A stretch of 64,000 nt of DNA from NCBI RefSeq assembly GCF_014192715.1, contig NZ_JACHYH010000004.1:186001-250000 (forward strand), in the 5' to 3' direction. Shown one piece after another: positions 48,343 through 57,410 of the stretch (positions are counted from its first letter, which is position 1; the number at the start of each line of letters is the position of its first letter). Source of the stretch: Luteibacter sp. Sphag1AF. GTDB lineage: Bacteria > Pseudomonadota > Gammaproteobacteria > Xanthomonadales > Rhodanobacteraceae. The notes beneath the pieces are model-generated. The model was not told where the DNA came from, searched no databases, and saw nothing but the letters and a program-made list of their open reading frames with translations. The position numbers and the translations under genes were made by a program.

Positions 48343-48373
48343 TTGACTTCGAGCGCGCTCGAAGGGTTATCGT
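48343..48373 (+). promoter_or_regulatory. MerR-type promoter with 19-bp spacer and operator palindrome
   Basis: TTGACT (48343-48348) and TATCGT (48368-48373) are 19 bases apart, the over-long spacing that MerR activators correct. A perfect 18-bp palindrome, CTTCGAGCGCGCTCGAAG (48347-48364), fills the spacer. Transcription would start at about 48380, at the A of the MerR ATG, so the mRNA is probably leaderless. Autoregulation is implied. Confidence 0.85.
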
Positions 48374-48379
48374 CCCTGC

Positions 48380-48815
48380 ATGCCTACCGCACTCAGCATT
48401 CGCGAAGCCGCCCTCGCTACGGGCCTGACCGCGCACACCCTGCGCTATTACGAACAGATCGGCATCATCGATCCGGTGCCCCGGCGCTCTGGACAGCGCA
48501 TTTACGGGGACAACGAGATGGCCTGGATCGAGTTCGCGCTGCGCCTGCGCGCCACCGGCATGTCCATGCGCGACATCCAGGAATACGCACGCCTGCGTCG
48601 CGAGGGTGAGTCCCCGGCCAACGTGCGCCTGAAAGGCGACCTGCTGGCCCAGCATGCGCGAAGAACTGCGCCAGCTCACCGAAACCATTGCCCGGCTGGA
48701 CGAAAAAATCGAGCTCTACCGCACGATGTACGACCAGCCCCTTCCCGACATCCCCGCGGACCCGGCCCCCTCGGCCGCTCCGATTACCCCCTCGCCCCGG
48801 AGAAAACAGGCATGA
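48380..48815 (+). pseudogene. MerR-family regulator with a frame break
   Basis: The first about 93 residues are a good MerR DNA-binding domain ([61 protein letters not shown]). Near 48650-48660 the reading frame changes by one base. The normal coiled-coil C-terminus ([20 protein letters not shown] and [12 protein letters not shown]) continues in the +1 frame from 48654 to a TGA at 48813-48815. Joined, the protein would be about 144 residues, the family norm. In the original frame translation instead runs on without a stop into the aldo/keto reductase. The cause may be a real mutation, a sequence error or recoding. No Cys in the sensor suggests an organic inducer rather than a metal. Confidence 0.8.
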
Positions 48816-49804
48816 ACCATCGCACCTTAGGCAAGCACGGCCCGAAGGTCTCCGCCCTCGGCCTCGGCTGCATGGGCATGAGTGAGTTCTACAGCGGCCG
48901 CGACGACGCCGAATCCATGGCCACGCTGGAACGCGCGTTCTCGCTGGGCATCGACTTCCTTGACACCTCCGACGCCTACGGCCCGCACACCAATGAAGAA
49001 TTGGTCGGAAAGGCTATCGCCAGCCGTCGCGACAAAGTGTTTGTGGCCACCAAATTCGGCATCGTCCGCGACACATCCAACCCCGGCGCCCGCGGCATCA
49101 ACGGACGGCCGGACTATGTGAAGAAGTCGGTCGAAGGCAGCCTGAAGCGCCTTGGCACCGACTACATCGACCTTTACTACCAGCACCGCGTGGACCGCGA
49201 GGTGCCCATCGAGGAAACCATCGGCGCGATGGCTGACCTGGTGGCGCAGGGCAAGGTGCGTTACCTGGGCATGTCCGAAGCGTCCAGCGCCACCATCGAG
49301 CGTGCGCACAAGGTTCACCCCATTACCGCGCTGCAAACCGAATACTCGCTGTGGACGCGCGATCCGGAAACCAACGGCATCCTCGATACCTGCCGAAGGC
49401 TGGGCATCGCCTTCGTGGCGTACAGCCCGCTGGGCCGCGGCTTTCTCACCGGCGCGATCACCCGGCCGGAAGATTTCGAGGACGACGACTATCGCAAGAA
49501 CAGCCCGCGTTTCCAGGGTGAAAACTTCACCAGGAATCTGCAGATGGTCCAGAAGGTCAAAGACTTCGCGACCGCGCGTGGCTGCACGCCTTCACAGCTG
49601 GCGCTGGCCTGGGTGCTGGCACAGGGTGACGACATCGTGCCCATTCCCGGCACCAAGCGGCGCAAGTATCTGGAGGAAAACGCAGGAGCACTGGACGTAC
49701 GGCTGGAGCCTTCGGAGGTCGCGCAGATCAACGCGTTCTTCCCGGCCGATGCGGTGGCGGGCGAGCGTTACCTGCCCACCATGATGAGCTCCCTCAACGG
49801 CTGA
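48812..49804 (+). CDS. Aldo/keto reductase (AKR13-like)
   Basis: 330 residues starting [20 protein letters not shown]. The catalytic residues are Asp in [16 protein letters not shown], Tyr in DAYG, Lys in [10 protein letters not shown] and His in [17 protein letters not shown] binding is shown by [10 protein letters not shown] and [15 protein letters not shown]. It reduces aldehydes/ketones in the cytoplasm. Its ATG overlaps the stop of the corrected MerR frame by ATGA, so it would normally be coupled to the regulator. Control by the MerR-type promoter upstream is likely. In the sequence as given, its frame is open back to the MerR ATG (474 codons). Confidence 0.93.
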   Translation: MNHRTLGKHGPKVSALGLGCMGMSEFYSGRDDAESMATLERAFSLGIDFLDTSDAYGPHTNEELVGKAIASRRDKVFVATKFGIVRDTSNPGARGINGRPDYVKKSVEGSLKRLGTDYIDLYYQHRVDREVPIEETIGAMADLVAQGKVRYLGMSEASSATIERAHKVHPITALQTEYSLWTRDPETNGILDTCRRLGIAFVAYSPLGRGFLTGAITRPEDFEDDDYRKNSPRFQGENFTRNLQMVQKVKDFATARGCTPSQLALAWVLAQGDDIVPIPGTKRRKYLEENAGALDVRLEPSEVAQINAFFPADAVAGERYLPTMMSSLNG

Positions 49805-49821
49805 GGCGCCTCTCACGTACA

Positions 49822-49853
49822 ATGGCGGTTCTTTGAATGCATTGAACCGCCAT
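49822..49853 (+). repeat. Inverted repeat covering the queF start codon
   Basis: ATGGCGGTTC (49822-49831) and GAACCGCCAT (49844-49853) are perfect 10-bp complements with a 12-base loop; the second arm contains the first two bases of the queF ATG. A TACAAT possible -10 (49818-49823) touches the left arm. If transcripts begin upstream, the hairpin would hide the start codon; if they begin near 49830, the repeat would act as a DNA operator. Confidence 0.7.
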
Positions 49854-50679
49854 GTCGTCCCCTGATCATTCGCCGCTGGGCAAAGCCACCGTCTACGCCG
49901 ACCGCTACGACGCCGGGCTGCTCTTCCCCATTCCCCGCCAGGGAAAGCGCGACGAAATCGGAGTCAGCCATCCGCTGCCGTTCCACGGCACGGACGTCTG
50001 GAACGGCTATGAGCTGTCCTGGCTGAACCCCGCCGGCAAGCCGATGGTGGCCATCGCGGAGTTCCGCGTACCGGCCACCACGCCGAACATCATCGAGTCG
50101 AAGTCCTTCAAGCTGTATCTGAACAGCTTCGCCCAGGAGCCGCTGACTGACACCGACGCCCTGCGCGCGGTGCTGGAGCGTGATCTTTCGGCGGCGGCAG
50201 GCGGGCCGGTTTCCGTGGTCCTGCACACGCCCCGTCAGCTGGAAGGCACGCCCATCGAGGAGCCCAAGGGCTTCGTGGTGGACGATCTGGACATCGCGAT
50301 GGACGCCTACGGGCCGCCCCGTGCCGACTTCCTCGGCACGGGCGAGGGCGCCGAAGTCACCGAAACACTGGTTTCCCACCTGCTGCGCTCCAACTGCCCG
50401 GTAACCGGTCAGCCGGACTGGGGCAGCGTGCAGATCCGCTATACCGGCGCCCCCATCGACCGCGAAGGGCTGCTCCGCTACATCGTCTCGTTCCGCAACC
50501 ACACGGAATTCCACGAGCAGTGCGCGGAGCGCATTTTCATGGACATCACGGCGCGCTGCGCGCCCGTCGCCCTCACCGTCTATGCGCGCTACACGCGCCG
50601 CGGCGGCCTGGACATCAATCCGTTCCGCAGTACCGACCCCACCGCGGTGCCTGCCAATCCGCGTGGCGCCCGCCAGTAA
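49852..50679 (+). CDS. queF: NADPH-dependent 7-cyano-7-deazaguanine reductase
   Basis: 275 residues, the two-domain (type II) QueF. The substrate motif [12 protein letters not shown] (about 83-94) and the catalytic Cys in [15 protein letters not shown] (about 185) are present, as are the His/Glu in [16 protein letters not shown]. It reduces preQ0 to preQ1 in queuosine biosynthesis in the cytoplasm. The gene follows the aldo/keto reductase by 47 bases but probably has its own promoter (TACAAT at 49818). Confidence 0.95.
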   Translation: MSSPDHSPLGKATVYADRYDAGLLFPIPRQGKRDEIGVSHPLPFHGTDVWNGYELSWLNPAGKPMVAIAEFRVPATTPNIIESKSFKLYLNSFAQEPLTDTDALRAVLERDLSAAAGGPVSVVLHTPRQLEGTPIEEPKGFVVDDLDIAMDAYGPPRADFLGTGEGAEVTETLVSHLLRSNCPVTGQPDWGSVQIRYTGAPIDREGLLRYIVSFRNHTEFHEQCAERIFMDITARCAPVALTVYARYTRRGGLDINPFRSTDPTAVPANPRGARQ

Positions 50680-50805
50680 CGGGGCCGTTCATGCGCACTT
50701 CATTGCTCTTGCCTTTACTTACGTAGCCTGTACTCTGCCGCGGCCACAGGGGAAACCACGCCGCGGTCCCCCGATTTGAATCGAACGTATCCGGAATCAC
50801 ACGCC

Positions 50806-51405
50806 ATGAAGCTTTCCTTCCGCTCCACCGTTGTCGCCACGGCTACCCTCGCCGGTATGCTGGTCCTTACCGCCTGCGGCAAGAAGGAAGAGCAGGCCGC
50901 CGCGCCGGCACCGTCCGCCACGGCTGCTGCTCCGGCTGCCGCTTCCACCGCTCCGGCCGCCGCCTCCACCGCCGCCGTGGCCGCTCCGGCAGCCGCCAGC
51001 ACCGCACCGGTCGCCGCAACGCCGGTCGCCGCTCCCGCCGCTCCCGCCGCAGCGGGTGAGTCGCTGAAGGTTTCCTCCGTCACCCTCGGCAATGCCGTGG
51101 GCGCCGACAAGAAGGTCGCCAAGGCCAAGAACACCTTCGTCGTCAACGACAAGACGATCTACGCCAGCGTTGCCACCGACGGCACCTCGGCCGGCGCCAC
51201 GCTGAATGCGAAGTGGACCTACCAGGATGGCGAGACCGTCACCACGGTCAGCGACATCAGCCAGTCCATCAGCACCGACGGCCCGGCAGTCACCACCTTC
51301 AAGATCCAGAATCCGACCGAGTGGCCGGAAGGCAAGTACAAGCTCACCGTCTCGCTCAATGGCCAGGCTGTGGGTAACGAGGCATTCGAGGTGAAGAAGC
51401 GCTAA
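50806..51405 (+). CDS. Ala/Pro-rich lipoprotein of unknown function
   Basis: 199 residues. A lipoprotein signal with lipobox LTAC (Cys at about residue 24, followed by GKKEE) is followed by a long Ala/Pro/Ser/Thr repeat linker (about 30-85). The globular C-terminal domain (about 86-199, with FVVNDKTIYASVATDG, AKWTYQDGETVTTVS and KYKLTVSLNGQAVGNEAFEV) resembles a small immunoglobulin-like beta-sandwich. It is likely tethered in the outer membrane. The start at 50806 begins the signal peptide. Function unknown. Confidence 0.85.
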   Translation: MKLSFRSTVVATATLAGMLVLTACGKKEEQAAAPAPSATAAAPAAASTAPAAASTAAVAAPAAASTAPVAATPVAAPAAPAAAGESLKVSSVTLGNAVGADKKVAKAKNTFVVNDKTIYASVATDGTSAGATLNAKWTYQDGETVTTVSDISQSISTDGPAVTTFKIQNPTEWPEGKYKLTVSLNGQAVGNEAFEVKKR

Positions 51406-51432
51406 GCGCCTCTTCACCGTGCCAACGAAAAA

Positions 51433-51460
51433 GCGACCGGTTCCCCGGTCGCTTTTTTTT
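51433..51460 (+). terminator. Intrinsic terminator of the lipoprotein gene
   Basis: GCGACCGG (51433-51440) pairs with CCGGTCGC (51445-51452) around TTCC, followed by eight T (51453-51460). Confidence 0.95.
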
Positions 51461-51500
51461 ATGGACGGGCTCGCAAATCCCGCGAGTGGGCTCGCCCGAA

Positions 51501-51869
51501 TCAAATATGCTCGTGCAAACGCACCGCATCCACAGCGCGGCTGAGTTGCTGCATGTCGTAGGGCTTGGAGACCGTCAGCGAGTCCACATACTCAGGGGGA
51601 ATGTCCGCCGGACGCGCGCACGTAGTCACGATGTACGCGATGCCCCGGCTGGACAGCGAATCGAGCACCGGCCACGCCATGCACCCCTGGAGATCCAGGT
51701 CGACGACGGCGAAGTCACACGGAGTGTCGCGGACAGATGCCATGGCCCGGTCCACCGACGCCGCGCTGGCCACGACGCGACAGCCAAGTCGCGCCAGCAC
51801 GTCTTCCAGCGTGCCGGCCAGCAACAGATTGTCTTCAAAGACCAGTACGCGCGGCATATTCACATCCAC
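51501..51869 (-). CDS. Single-domain response regulator
   Basis: About 122 residues, a receiver domain with no output domain. VLVFEDNLLLAGTLEDVL gives the acidic pocket, VVDLDLQGCMAWPVLD the phosphoacceptor Asp, YIVTTC the switch Thr and SKPYDMQQL the Lys. GTG at 51869 (GGGGG 4 bases before) and ATG at 51857 are both possible starts. It lies 189 bases downstream of an HWE-type kinase on the same strand, its likely partner; the output would be protein-protein contact. Confidence 0.82.
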   Translation of the reverse strand: MDVNMPRVLVFEDNLLLAGTLEDVLARLGCRVVASAASVDRAMASVRDTPCDFAVVDLDLQGCMAWPVLDSLSSRGIAYIVTTCARPADIPPEYVDSLTVSKPYDMQQLSRAVDAVRLHEHI

Positions 51870-52058
51870 GACGCCCCCTTTGTCTGGTTTTCCCCCCGCA
51901 AATCCAGCATACGCCGAACCTTCACGCGAAAACCACACTGAGATGCGTCAGTTAATACGCATTTTCATGATCATTTTTTTATGACCCCTGCCCGCTTTTG
52001 CACGTAAACGATTTCCCCGAAGCCGGGGACAACCGCATGGACGTCCATTCGCAAGGCT

Positions 52059-52706
52059 TCAACGGGCATGCGAGGCGGGAAGCCGGAGGGTAACTTGCAG
52101 GCCCGCCGGATCAAAAATCAGCTCACTGCCGCCATTGACCTCGTGCGCCAGCTGCCGCTCGATCAACCGGAGACCAAAGCCCCGGAGAGCCGGCGGAAGC
52201 ACGGGCGGACCATCGCGTTCCGTCCAGAGAATGGCCACCTCGCCCGTAACGGCGTTCGATGACCAGTGCACGTCCACTTGCCCGGCAGGTACAGACAACG
52301 CCCCGTGGCTCACGGCATTGGCCACCAGCTCGTGCAACACCATGCCAGTGGCCCAGGCCTCCCGGGGGCTCAGAAGTACGGTCGGCCCGCTGAGCGAGAA
52401 GCGCCCAGGTTCCACAAGCGCACCCAGCGCCTCTGCCACCAGGCGGGCAAATGACAGCCTCCTCCACTGGAGCTCCGTCATCAGCCGGTAGGTGCGATTC
52501 ATGGCATCGACGCGCCCCACAAACGCATCCACCTCCGGACGATCGCCCGAACCGCCCAGGGTCTGCGATGCCATGGCACTGATCACGGAAAGCATGTTGC
52601 GCACGTGGTGATTCAGCTCGCGGATCAGCGAGTCGTCATGCGGGCCGGTTTCAGCAGAGTTGGTGTAGTCCACCGGATCAGGCCTCAAAGGCATGCGGAA
52701 CCTCAT
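52059..52706 (-). CDS. HWE/HisKA_2-type histidine kinase core without sensor
   Basis: 215 residues. The phosphoacceptor helix reads LIRELNHHVRNMLSVISAMA and the ATP-binding N box HELVANAVSHGALS; RGFGLRLIERQLAHEVNG is the G2-like region. There is no PAS, GAF or membrane sensor, so it receives input from another protein or acts as a phosphotransferase-like node. A start at 52706 has AGGG 6 bases upstream. The downstream receiver gene is the likely partner. The region between them (51870-52058) holds a T-rich stretch and the palindrome ATGGACGTCCAT (52037-52048). Confidence 0.85.
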   Translation of the reverse strand: MRFRMPLRPDPVDYTNSAETGPHDDSLIRELNHHVRNMLSVISAMASQTLGGSGDRPEVDAFVGRVDAMNRTYRLMTELQWRRLSFARLVAEALGALVEPGRFSLSGPTVLLSPREAWATGMVLHELVANAVSHGALSVPAGQVDVHWSSNAVTGEVAILWTERDGPPVLPPALRGFGLRLIERQLAHEVNGGSELIFDPAGLQVTLRLPASHAR

Positions 52707-52907
52707 TCTAGCCCTGGCAAATCGCCGCTTTGCCAGCCGATGTGTACGGCCCGACAAAACCTGGTGATACCTCACCTCACCGGGCACTGACGTGAAATTC
52801 AATCCAGGAATGGTCGAATGACACCCGGAACGGCTATTCACCCGCCGCCGAAATTCAACCGAGCGATCCCTGCACACGTGGGGCGTAACTCAAGTGAGGA
52901 GTCAAAC

Positions 52908-53081
52908 ATGCTGCACTGGGCCGTCGTATTCTTCATCATCGCCATCATCGCCGCGGTTTTCGGCTTTACCGGCATCGCCGCGGGTGCAGCCAGCATCGCC
53001 AAGATTCTGTTCGTGGTGTTTTTGATCCTGTTTATCCTGTCGCTGCTGTTTGGTGGCCTGCGTCGCGGGCCTCGCATATAA
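52908..53081 (+). CDS. DUF1328 small membrane protein
   Basis: 57 residues with two membrane helices ([21 protein letters not shown] and [18 protein letters not shown]). This matches the DUF1328/YtjA family of stress-associated small inner-membrane proteins of unknown function. GTGAGGAG lies 7 bases before the ATG. A strong terminator follows. Confidence 0.92.
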   Translation: MLHWAVVFFIIAIIAAVFGFTGIAAGAASIAKILFVVFLILFILSLLFGGLRRGPRI

Positions 53082-53102
53082 CCAACCCTGGTTAAAGGGA
53101 AA

Positions 53103-53152
53103 AGAGGCGGTACCGGCATGCCCCCAGAGCTGCCGGCACCGTCTCTTTTTTT
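53103..53152. terminator. Bidirectional terminator between DUF1328 and receptor genes
   Basis: GGTACCGGCA (53109-53118) and TGCCGGCACC (53131-53140) form a stem with one mismatch, extended by AGAG(G)C outside; T-runs follow on both strands (TCTTTTTTT on plus, CTCTTTTCCC on minus). It serves the convergent gene ends. Confidence 0.88.
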
Positions 53153-53160
53153 ATGCCTTA

Positions 53161-56100
53161 TCAGAACGTGTAACGAGCCGTAATCTGCACTGACCAGCGC
53201 GACTGCGCACGATCATCTTCGGTCACGTAACCACCCGGGTTGTAGTTACCCTTCGCATCCACCGGCAATGCGTACACGTACTTGCCCGTGGCCGGGTCCA
53301 CGCCCGCGAAGTTCGCCAGACTGCGCATGTACGGATAGCCGATGTCGCGGACCTGGCCCCAGCGCTTGTTGATCATGTTGGTAACGTTGAACAGGTCAAG
53401 GCGAAGCTCACCCTTGTTGCCCTTGAACAGGCCGGGGATCTCCTGGCGAATGGCGATGTCCAGTTCGTTGACCCACGGCGAATGAGCACCGTTACGCTGG
53501 GCCACCGTGCCCTCGCGCCCCTTCAGGTAGCTGTCGCGACCGATGAAGCTGTAGAACTGGTCGATGGTGGCCTGCTTCGTACCCGCCTGGAACTGCACGT
53601 CACCCGGCTTCGGAATGTAGGCCAGACCCAGCGGCCAGGACGTACCTGTGGCATTGATGCCACTGACATCATTGCCGAACGTCCAGCTGTACGGCTGACC
53701 AGTGTGGCCATCGTAGAAGGCCGAAACGCTGGTCGTGTAATCGCCGAAGAAGCGATGCTGCCAGCTCAGCGACGCGATGATGCGGCGGCTGATCTCGAAG
53801 TTGCTGTGGCCTGTCGCATCCGCATTCGGGTTGAACACGGCGTCGTTTGCCCACGTGCTGGCGGCAACTTTCTCGTTACCCGAACTCACGTCCTTGGAGC
53901 TGCCGAACACGAAGCCCACCGAGCCGGACCAGTCGGAGTCCGCCGTGAACGGCCTGGACAACTGGAGCGTGCCGTAAGTCGCCTGACCCTTGCTGGTGTT
54001 GCTCAGATAGATGACGTTGCCGAAGGCCGGATTGCGATTGGCACGCGCCGATGCGCACACGCCGTTGGGCGTGGCGCAGATGGCGGCACCCGTGGAGGTC
54101 TTGCCCACGGTACGGAACGCGTCAGGATTCGTGGTGGTCCAATAGCTGTCGCGGCCGTCCGGCAGCACGCCCGTGGCCGCACCCAGGTTCAGATCCTGGA
54201 AACGGACGGCATTCTTGGTTTCCAGATGCTCCACTTCGGCGGTGAGCACGAGGTTGGACCACGGCAGCTGATGATCGAAGCCCAGGCTCGCCTTCCACAC
54301 CGTGGGCATCTTGAAGTTCGCGTCCGTTACGTCGACTTCGGGCGAACCACCCTTGCGCACGTTGGACGGAATCAGCGGATTCATCGGGTCAGCCGTAAAG
54401 CCCGTGCCGTTGGACGACGAGTAGCTGGTCAGTGACAGACCGTTATTCGTATACGGGTTGGACAACCACACCCCCGGAGGCGCACCTTCGGACAAGCCGA
54501 TACCGCCACGCAACTGCGTGGGACGCTCGGTGTTGAAGCTGTAGTTGAACGAGGCACGCGGCTCAAGCACGCCGTTGCCGTCAATCGTCGCGTTGTTCGG
54601 GTAGCCCGGAAACGCGCTGTTGAAGGCCGGATTGTTCAGCGGTGCGTTGCTGACTTTCGGCAGGTCATAGCGCAGGCCGTACTGAAGCGAGAGATTGCCG
54701 ATCTGCCAGGTGTCCTGTGCAAACAGGCCCCACTGCGTCAGATTCCAGCGCGCGGCGATGCTGTCCAGGTTGCCATCGGTCGGCTGATACACCGAATAGC
54801 TGAAGTAATTCTTGTTGGCGAACGCATCAATGCTGGGGAAGACGTAAGCGCCGAATTCCGTGCGACCGAACAGGTTGTAGAACTCGTCACGCTGGTAATC
54901 GACACCGGCCTTGATGGTGTGATCGCCCGCAAACCACGTACCGGCGAAGAAGCCGTTGTAGCTCTTGATGCCAAGGATGTTGTAGTGACGGAACTCTTCC
55001 TCACCCAGGTTCACGAAGGGACCGGTGATCGTGCTGCCGTTGACCACACCGTTGGTATAAACCTTCACCTGCGGCTGGCGCGTCTGCACCGTCGGACTGG
55101 CGTCATATTTGGAATAGGAGAACGCGGCCTCGGTCGAGAACGAATCATTCCAGTCGTCGTATGCGTTCAGGACCCACTGCGAATTCTCGCGATGCTTATC
55201 GAACCAGTAGCTGGAAAGGCTCAGGCTCGGCGACGTCGATGAGGTGCTGTAGCCATTGAGGTTGGGCTGTTCGCTATTGGTCTTGTCGTAGCGCAGGCTG
55301 AGGCGATGGCCATCGGCCACGTTCCAGTCGAGCTTGAACAGGCCACGCTTTTCCTGCTGGTCAGCGCCCGCCGCGTTCAGCGTGCCCGGCGTCATGCCGA
55401 GGCTGGAGGCGATCTGCGAGATGCGGTCGATATCAGCCTGGCTGATCGGAACGATGTTTCCCTTGCCCGAGCCCAGCGGGCCGAAGTTCGGCGCCGGCGC
55501 CAGCGTCTTGGACTTCTCCACGCTGGCGAAGAAGAACAGCTTGTCCTTGATGATGGGGCCGCCGACGGTGGCGCCGCCGGTCCACTGGCGCGTGTAACCC
55601 TTGAACTCATCGCCCGCCTGGTTCTTGCCCACCATGTTGCTGGCGTTGCGGTACACGTAATACACCGAACCGTGGAAGTCGTTGGTGCCACTCTTCGTCA
55701 CGATGTTGATGTTCGCGCCCACAGCGCGCTTGTTGGCGACGTCGTAGTTGGCGGTGGAAATGTTGTATGCCTCGATCGCATCCAGCGAAATGGGCTGATT
55801 CAGCGCCGGCAGGCCGTTGTCTTCAAGACCGAACGAATCGTTCGTCGGCACCGAGTCAATGGTGATGTTGTTGTAGCGGCTGTTCTGGCCGAGCGCGGAA
55901 ATCTCGCCCTTGCTCTTGTTGGTGATGGTGATCGCAGGGTTGAGGCGCGCAATGTCCTGAATCGAACGATTCGGCACCGGCAGCACTTTCAGTTCCTGCT
56001 GCGACACCTGGGTGCCCATGCCCTTGTTGTCGGCGGTGAAGATCTGCGCCATCGCCACGTCCGTGGCGTTGGCCCGCACCGTCACGCCTTCCATCTGCGT

Positions 56101-56457
56101 CGGCGCCGTGCTGCCCTGCGCCGAGACCGTCAGGTCCAGGCTCGTGTCCTGCGCGAGCGTGAGGTAGATGTCGTCACGTTCTGCTGCGCCACCCGGCGTT
56201 TTTGCCGTGACGTCAAACGGACCACCGACGCGCAGACCCTGCGCCTTGTAGCGACCTTCGGCATCCGTGGTCACCACGCGCGTGGTGCCCGAGGGAACGT
56301 GGACGATTTCTACCGTGATGCCAGCCGCAGGCGCACCGCTCGCGTCCAGGACGCGGCCGCTGAGCGATGAGGAGGTGTTTTGGGCATAAGCCGTGCTGGC
56401 CATCAAGAGCGACGCGATGGCCGCCGAAAGCCAGCGCTTGCGGATATTTCCGTGCAT
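53161..56457 (-). CDS. Oar-like TonB-dependent outer-membrane receptor
   Basis: 1098 residues. A signal peptide (RKRWLSAAIASLLMASTAYAQ) is followed by a carboxypeptidase-regulatory-like domain (about 30-110, SSLSGRVLDASGAPAAGI). The plug follows (about 125-260: KVLPVPNRSIQDIARLNPAI, ANINIVTKSGTNDFHGSV), then a large barrel ending in QITARYTF. It is a second complete member of the Oar class in this window, differing from the one at 548 in length and sequence. The ligand is unknown. The ATG at 56457 begins the signal peptide; an upstream in-frame codon would add atypical residues. Confidence 0.93.
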   Translation of the reverse strand: MHGNIRKRWLSAAIASLLMASTAYAQNTSSSLSGRVLDASGAPAAGITVEIVHVPSGTTRVVTTDAEGRYKAQGLRVGGPFDVTAKTPGGAAERDDIYLTLAQDTSLDLTVSAQGSTAPTQMEGVTVRANATDVAMAQIFTADNKGMGTQVSQQELKVLPVPNRSIQDIARLNPAITITNKSKGEISALGQNSRYNNITIDSVPTNDSFGLEDNGLPALNQPISLDAIEAYNISTANYDVANKRAVGANINIVTKSGTNDFHGSVYYVYRNASNMVGKNQAGDEFKGYTRQWTGGATVGGPIIKDKLFFFASVEKSKTLAPAPNFGPLGSGKGNIVPISQADIDRISQIASSLGMTPGTLNAAGADQQEKRGLFKLDWNVADGHRLSLRYDKTNSEQPNLNGYSTSSTSPSLSLSSYWFDKHRENSQWVLNAYDDWNDSFSTEAAFSYSKYDASPTVQTRQPQVKVYTNGVVNGSTITGPFVNLGEEEFRHYNILGIKSYNGFFAGTWFAGDHTIKAGVDYQRDEFYNLFGRTEFGAYVFPSIDAFANKNYFSYSVYQPTDGNLDSIAARWNLTQWGLFAQDTWQIGNLSLQYGLRYDLPKVSNAPLNNPAFNSAFPGYPNNATIDGNGVLEPRASFNYSFNTERPTQLRGGIGLSEGAPPGVWLSNPYTNNGLSLTSYSSSNGTGFTADPMNPLIPSNVRKGGSPEVDVTDANFKMPTVWKASLGFDHQLPWSNLVLTAEVEHLETKNAVRFQDLNLGAATGVLPDGRDSYWTTTNPDAFRTVGKTSTGAAICATPNGVCASARANRNPAFGNVIYLSNTSKGQATYGTLQLSRPFTADSDWSGSVGFVFGSSKDVSSGNEKVAASTWANDAVFNPNADATGHSNFEISRRIIASLSWQHRFFGDYTTSVSAFYDGHTGQPYSWTFGNDVSGINATGTSWPLGLAYIPKPGDVQFQAGTKQATIDQFYSFIGRDSYLKGREGTVAQRNGAHSPWVNELDIAIRQEIPGLFKGNKGELRLDLFNVTNMINKRWGQVRDIGYPYMRSLANFAGVDPATGKYVYALPVDAKGNYNPGGYVTEDDRAQSRWSVQITARYTF

Positions 56458-56647
56458 TCCAGGTCCCCAATAAATCCATTGATGCTCAACCCCGTACCGT
56501 CGGGGCGAGCCGCGGACGATAAGGGGCAAGCGTGACCGATTCGCGACATATTGCGTTGTGGAACGTGTCCGGTTTCGCAAAATCCGTCATGCACGTGGCC
56601 TGCACCTGACGGGGCTTAACGTCGCGCCACGGCTTGAGGAGAACGGC

Positions 56648-57169
56648 ATGCACGGTTTTCACAGGGCCCTGATAGCAACATGGCTCGTCTTCGGCGGAGC
56701 GGCTGCCTGGGCACAGCCGCCGCAAGCTCCTGCGAGCAAGGCAGGGGCTGTGGACAACGATTTCCTGCGCCAGGCCAGCGCTGCGGGACTCACGCAGATC
56801 GCGCTTGGCAAGCTCGCTGCCGGCCATGCCGGCTCCAGCGACGTGAAGAGCTTCGGTGAACGCATGGTCACCGACCACACCGCCATCAACGTCGACATGG
56901 CGAAGCTGGCCGGCAGCAAGGGCAAGCAACTGGCCACGTCATCCGATCCGGATCAGCAGCAGATCATTTCCAAACTGGGGGAGATGACCGGCGCCGATTT
57001 TGATCGCGCGTACTCGGACACGGTGGTGAAGATGGACAAGAACGCGCAGGGCATCTACGAACTGGAAGCCACGCATGGCGAGGATGCGGACATTCGGGAA
57101 TTCGCGCGCAAGACGATGTCCACGCTGAAGGAGCACGACTCGCTGGCAGGCTCGCTGCCCTTGTTCTGA
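56648..57169 (+). CDS. DUF4142 periplasmic protein
   Basis: 173 residues. A signal peptide (RALIATWLVFGGAAAWAQ, cleavage after about 22) precedes an all-helical ferritin-like domain. DNDFLRQASAAGLTQIALGKLAAGHA, seen as DNDFLRQASAAGLTQIALGK, and VKSFGERMVTDHTAINVDM are the family motif. Members are often stress- or biofilm-related; no enzymatic role is established. The start at 56648 is at the signal peptide. It is divergent from the receptor gene. Confidence 0.92.
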   Translation: MHGFHRALIATWLVFGGAAAWAQPPQAPASKAGAVDNDFLRQASAAGLTQIALGKLAAGHAGSSDVKSFGERMVTDHTAINVDMAKLAGSKGKQLATSSDPDQQQIISKLGEMTGADFDRAYSDTVVKMDKNAQGIYELEATHGEDADIREFARKTMSTLKEHDSLAGSLPLF

Positions 57170-57190
57170 GGCATGCTCACACAGAAAAAC

Positions 57191-57267
57191 TGGCGCGCCC
57201 GGAGGGATTCGAACCCCCGACCAATGGCTTCGGAAGCCACTACTCTATCCGGCTGAGCTACGGGCGC
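57191..57267 (-). tRNA. tRNA-Arg (anticodon CCG)
   Basis: 77 bases with a 3' CCA in the gene. The acceptor stem pairs GCGCCCG with CGGGCGC, the D arm reads AGCTCAGCCGGATAGAGTA, and the T arm is GGGGGTTCGAATCCCTC. The anticodon arm is GTGGC-TTCCGAA-GCCAT, loop anticodon CCG, which reads the Arg codon CGG. Structure is complete. Confidence 0.95.
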
Positions 57268-57410
57268 AGGTGCAGCGGACGCGTAGTGTAGCGGAGATGG
57301 AGGGGGCCCGCGACCCTTCGGAATGCAGGCCACCGCCCCTGCGTGAGAGCGGGGCGTCTCGCGATTCGCGCGCCGTCGACGCGTCGGGGTCCGGTCCCGC
57401 ACCCATACAA

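Noticed and set aside
48380-49804. A genuine MerR-aldo/keto reductase fusion protein
   Set aside because: The linker is the out-of-frame translation of a normal MerR C-terminus, and the reductase has its own start overlapping the corrected MerR stop. A frame break explains it better than a designed fusion.
49800-49851. preQ1 riboswitch upstream of queF
   Set aside because: The leader is too short and lacks the A-rich tail and core sequence of known preQ1 aptamers; only the inverted repeat is present.
50797-51504. A Gly-rich open frame antisense to the lipoprotein gene
   Set aside because: It is the reverse complement of the Ala/Pro-rich linker; the lipobox and terminator fix the true gene on the plus strand.
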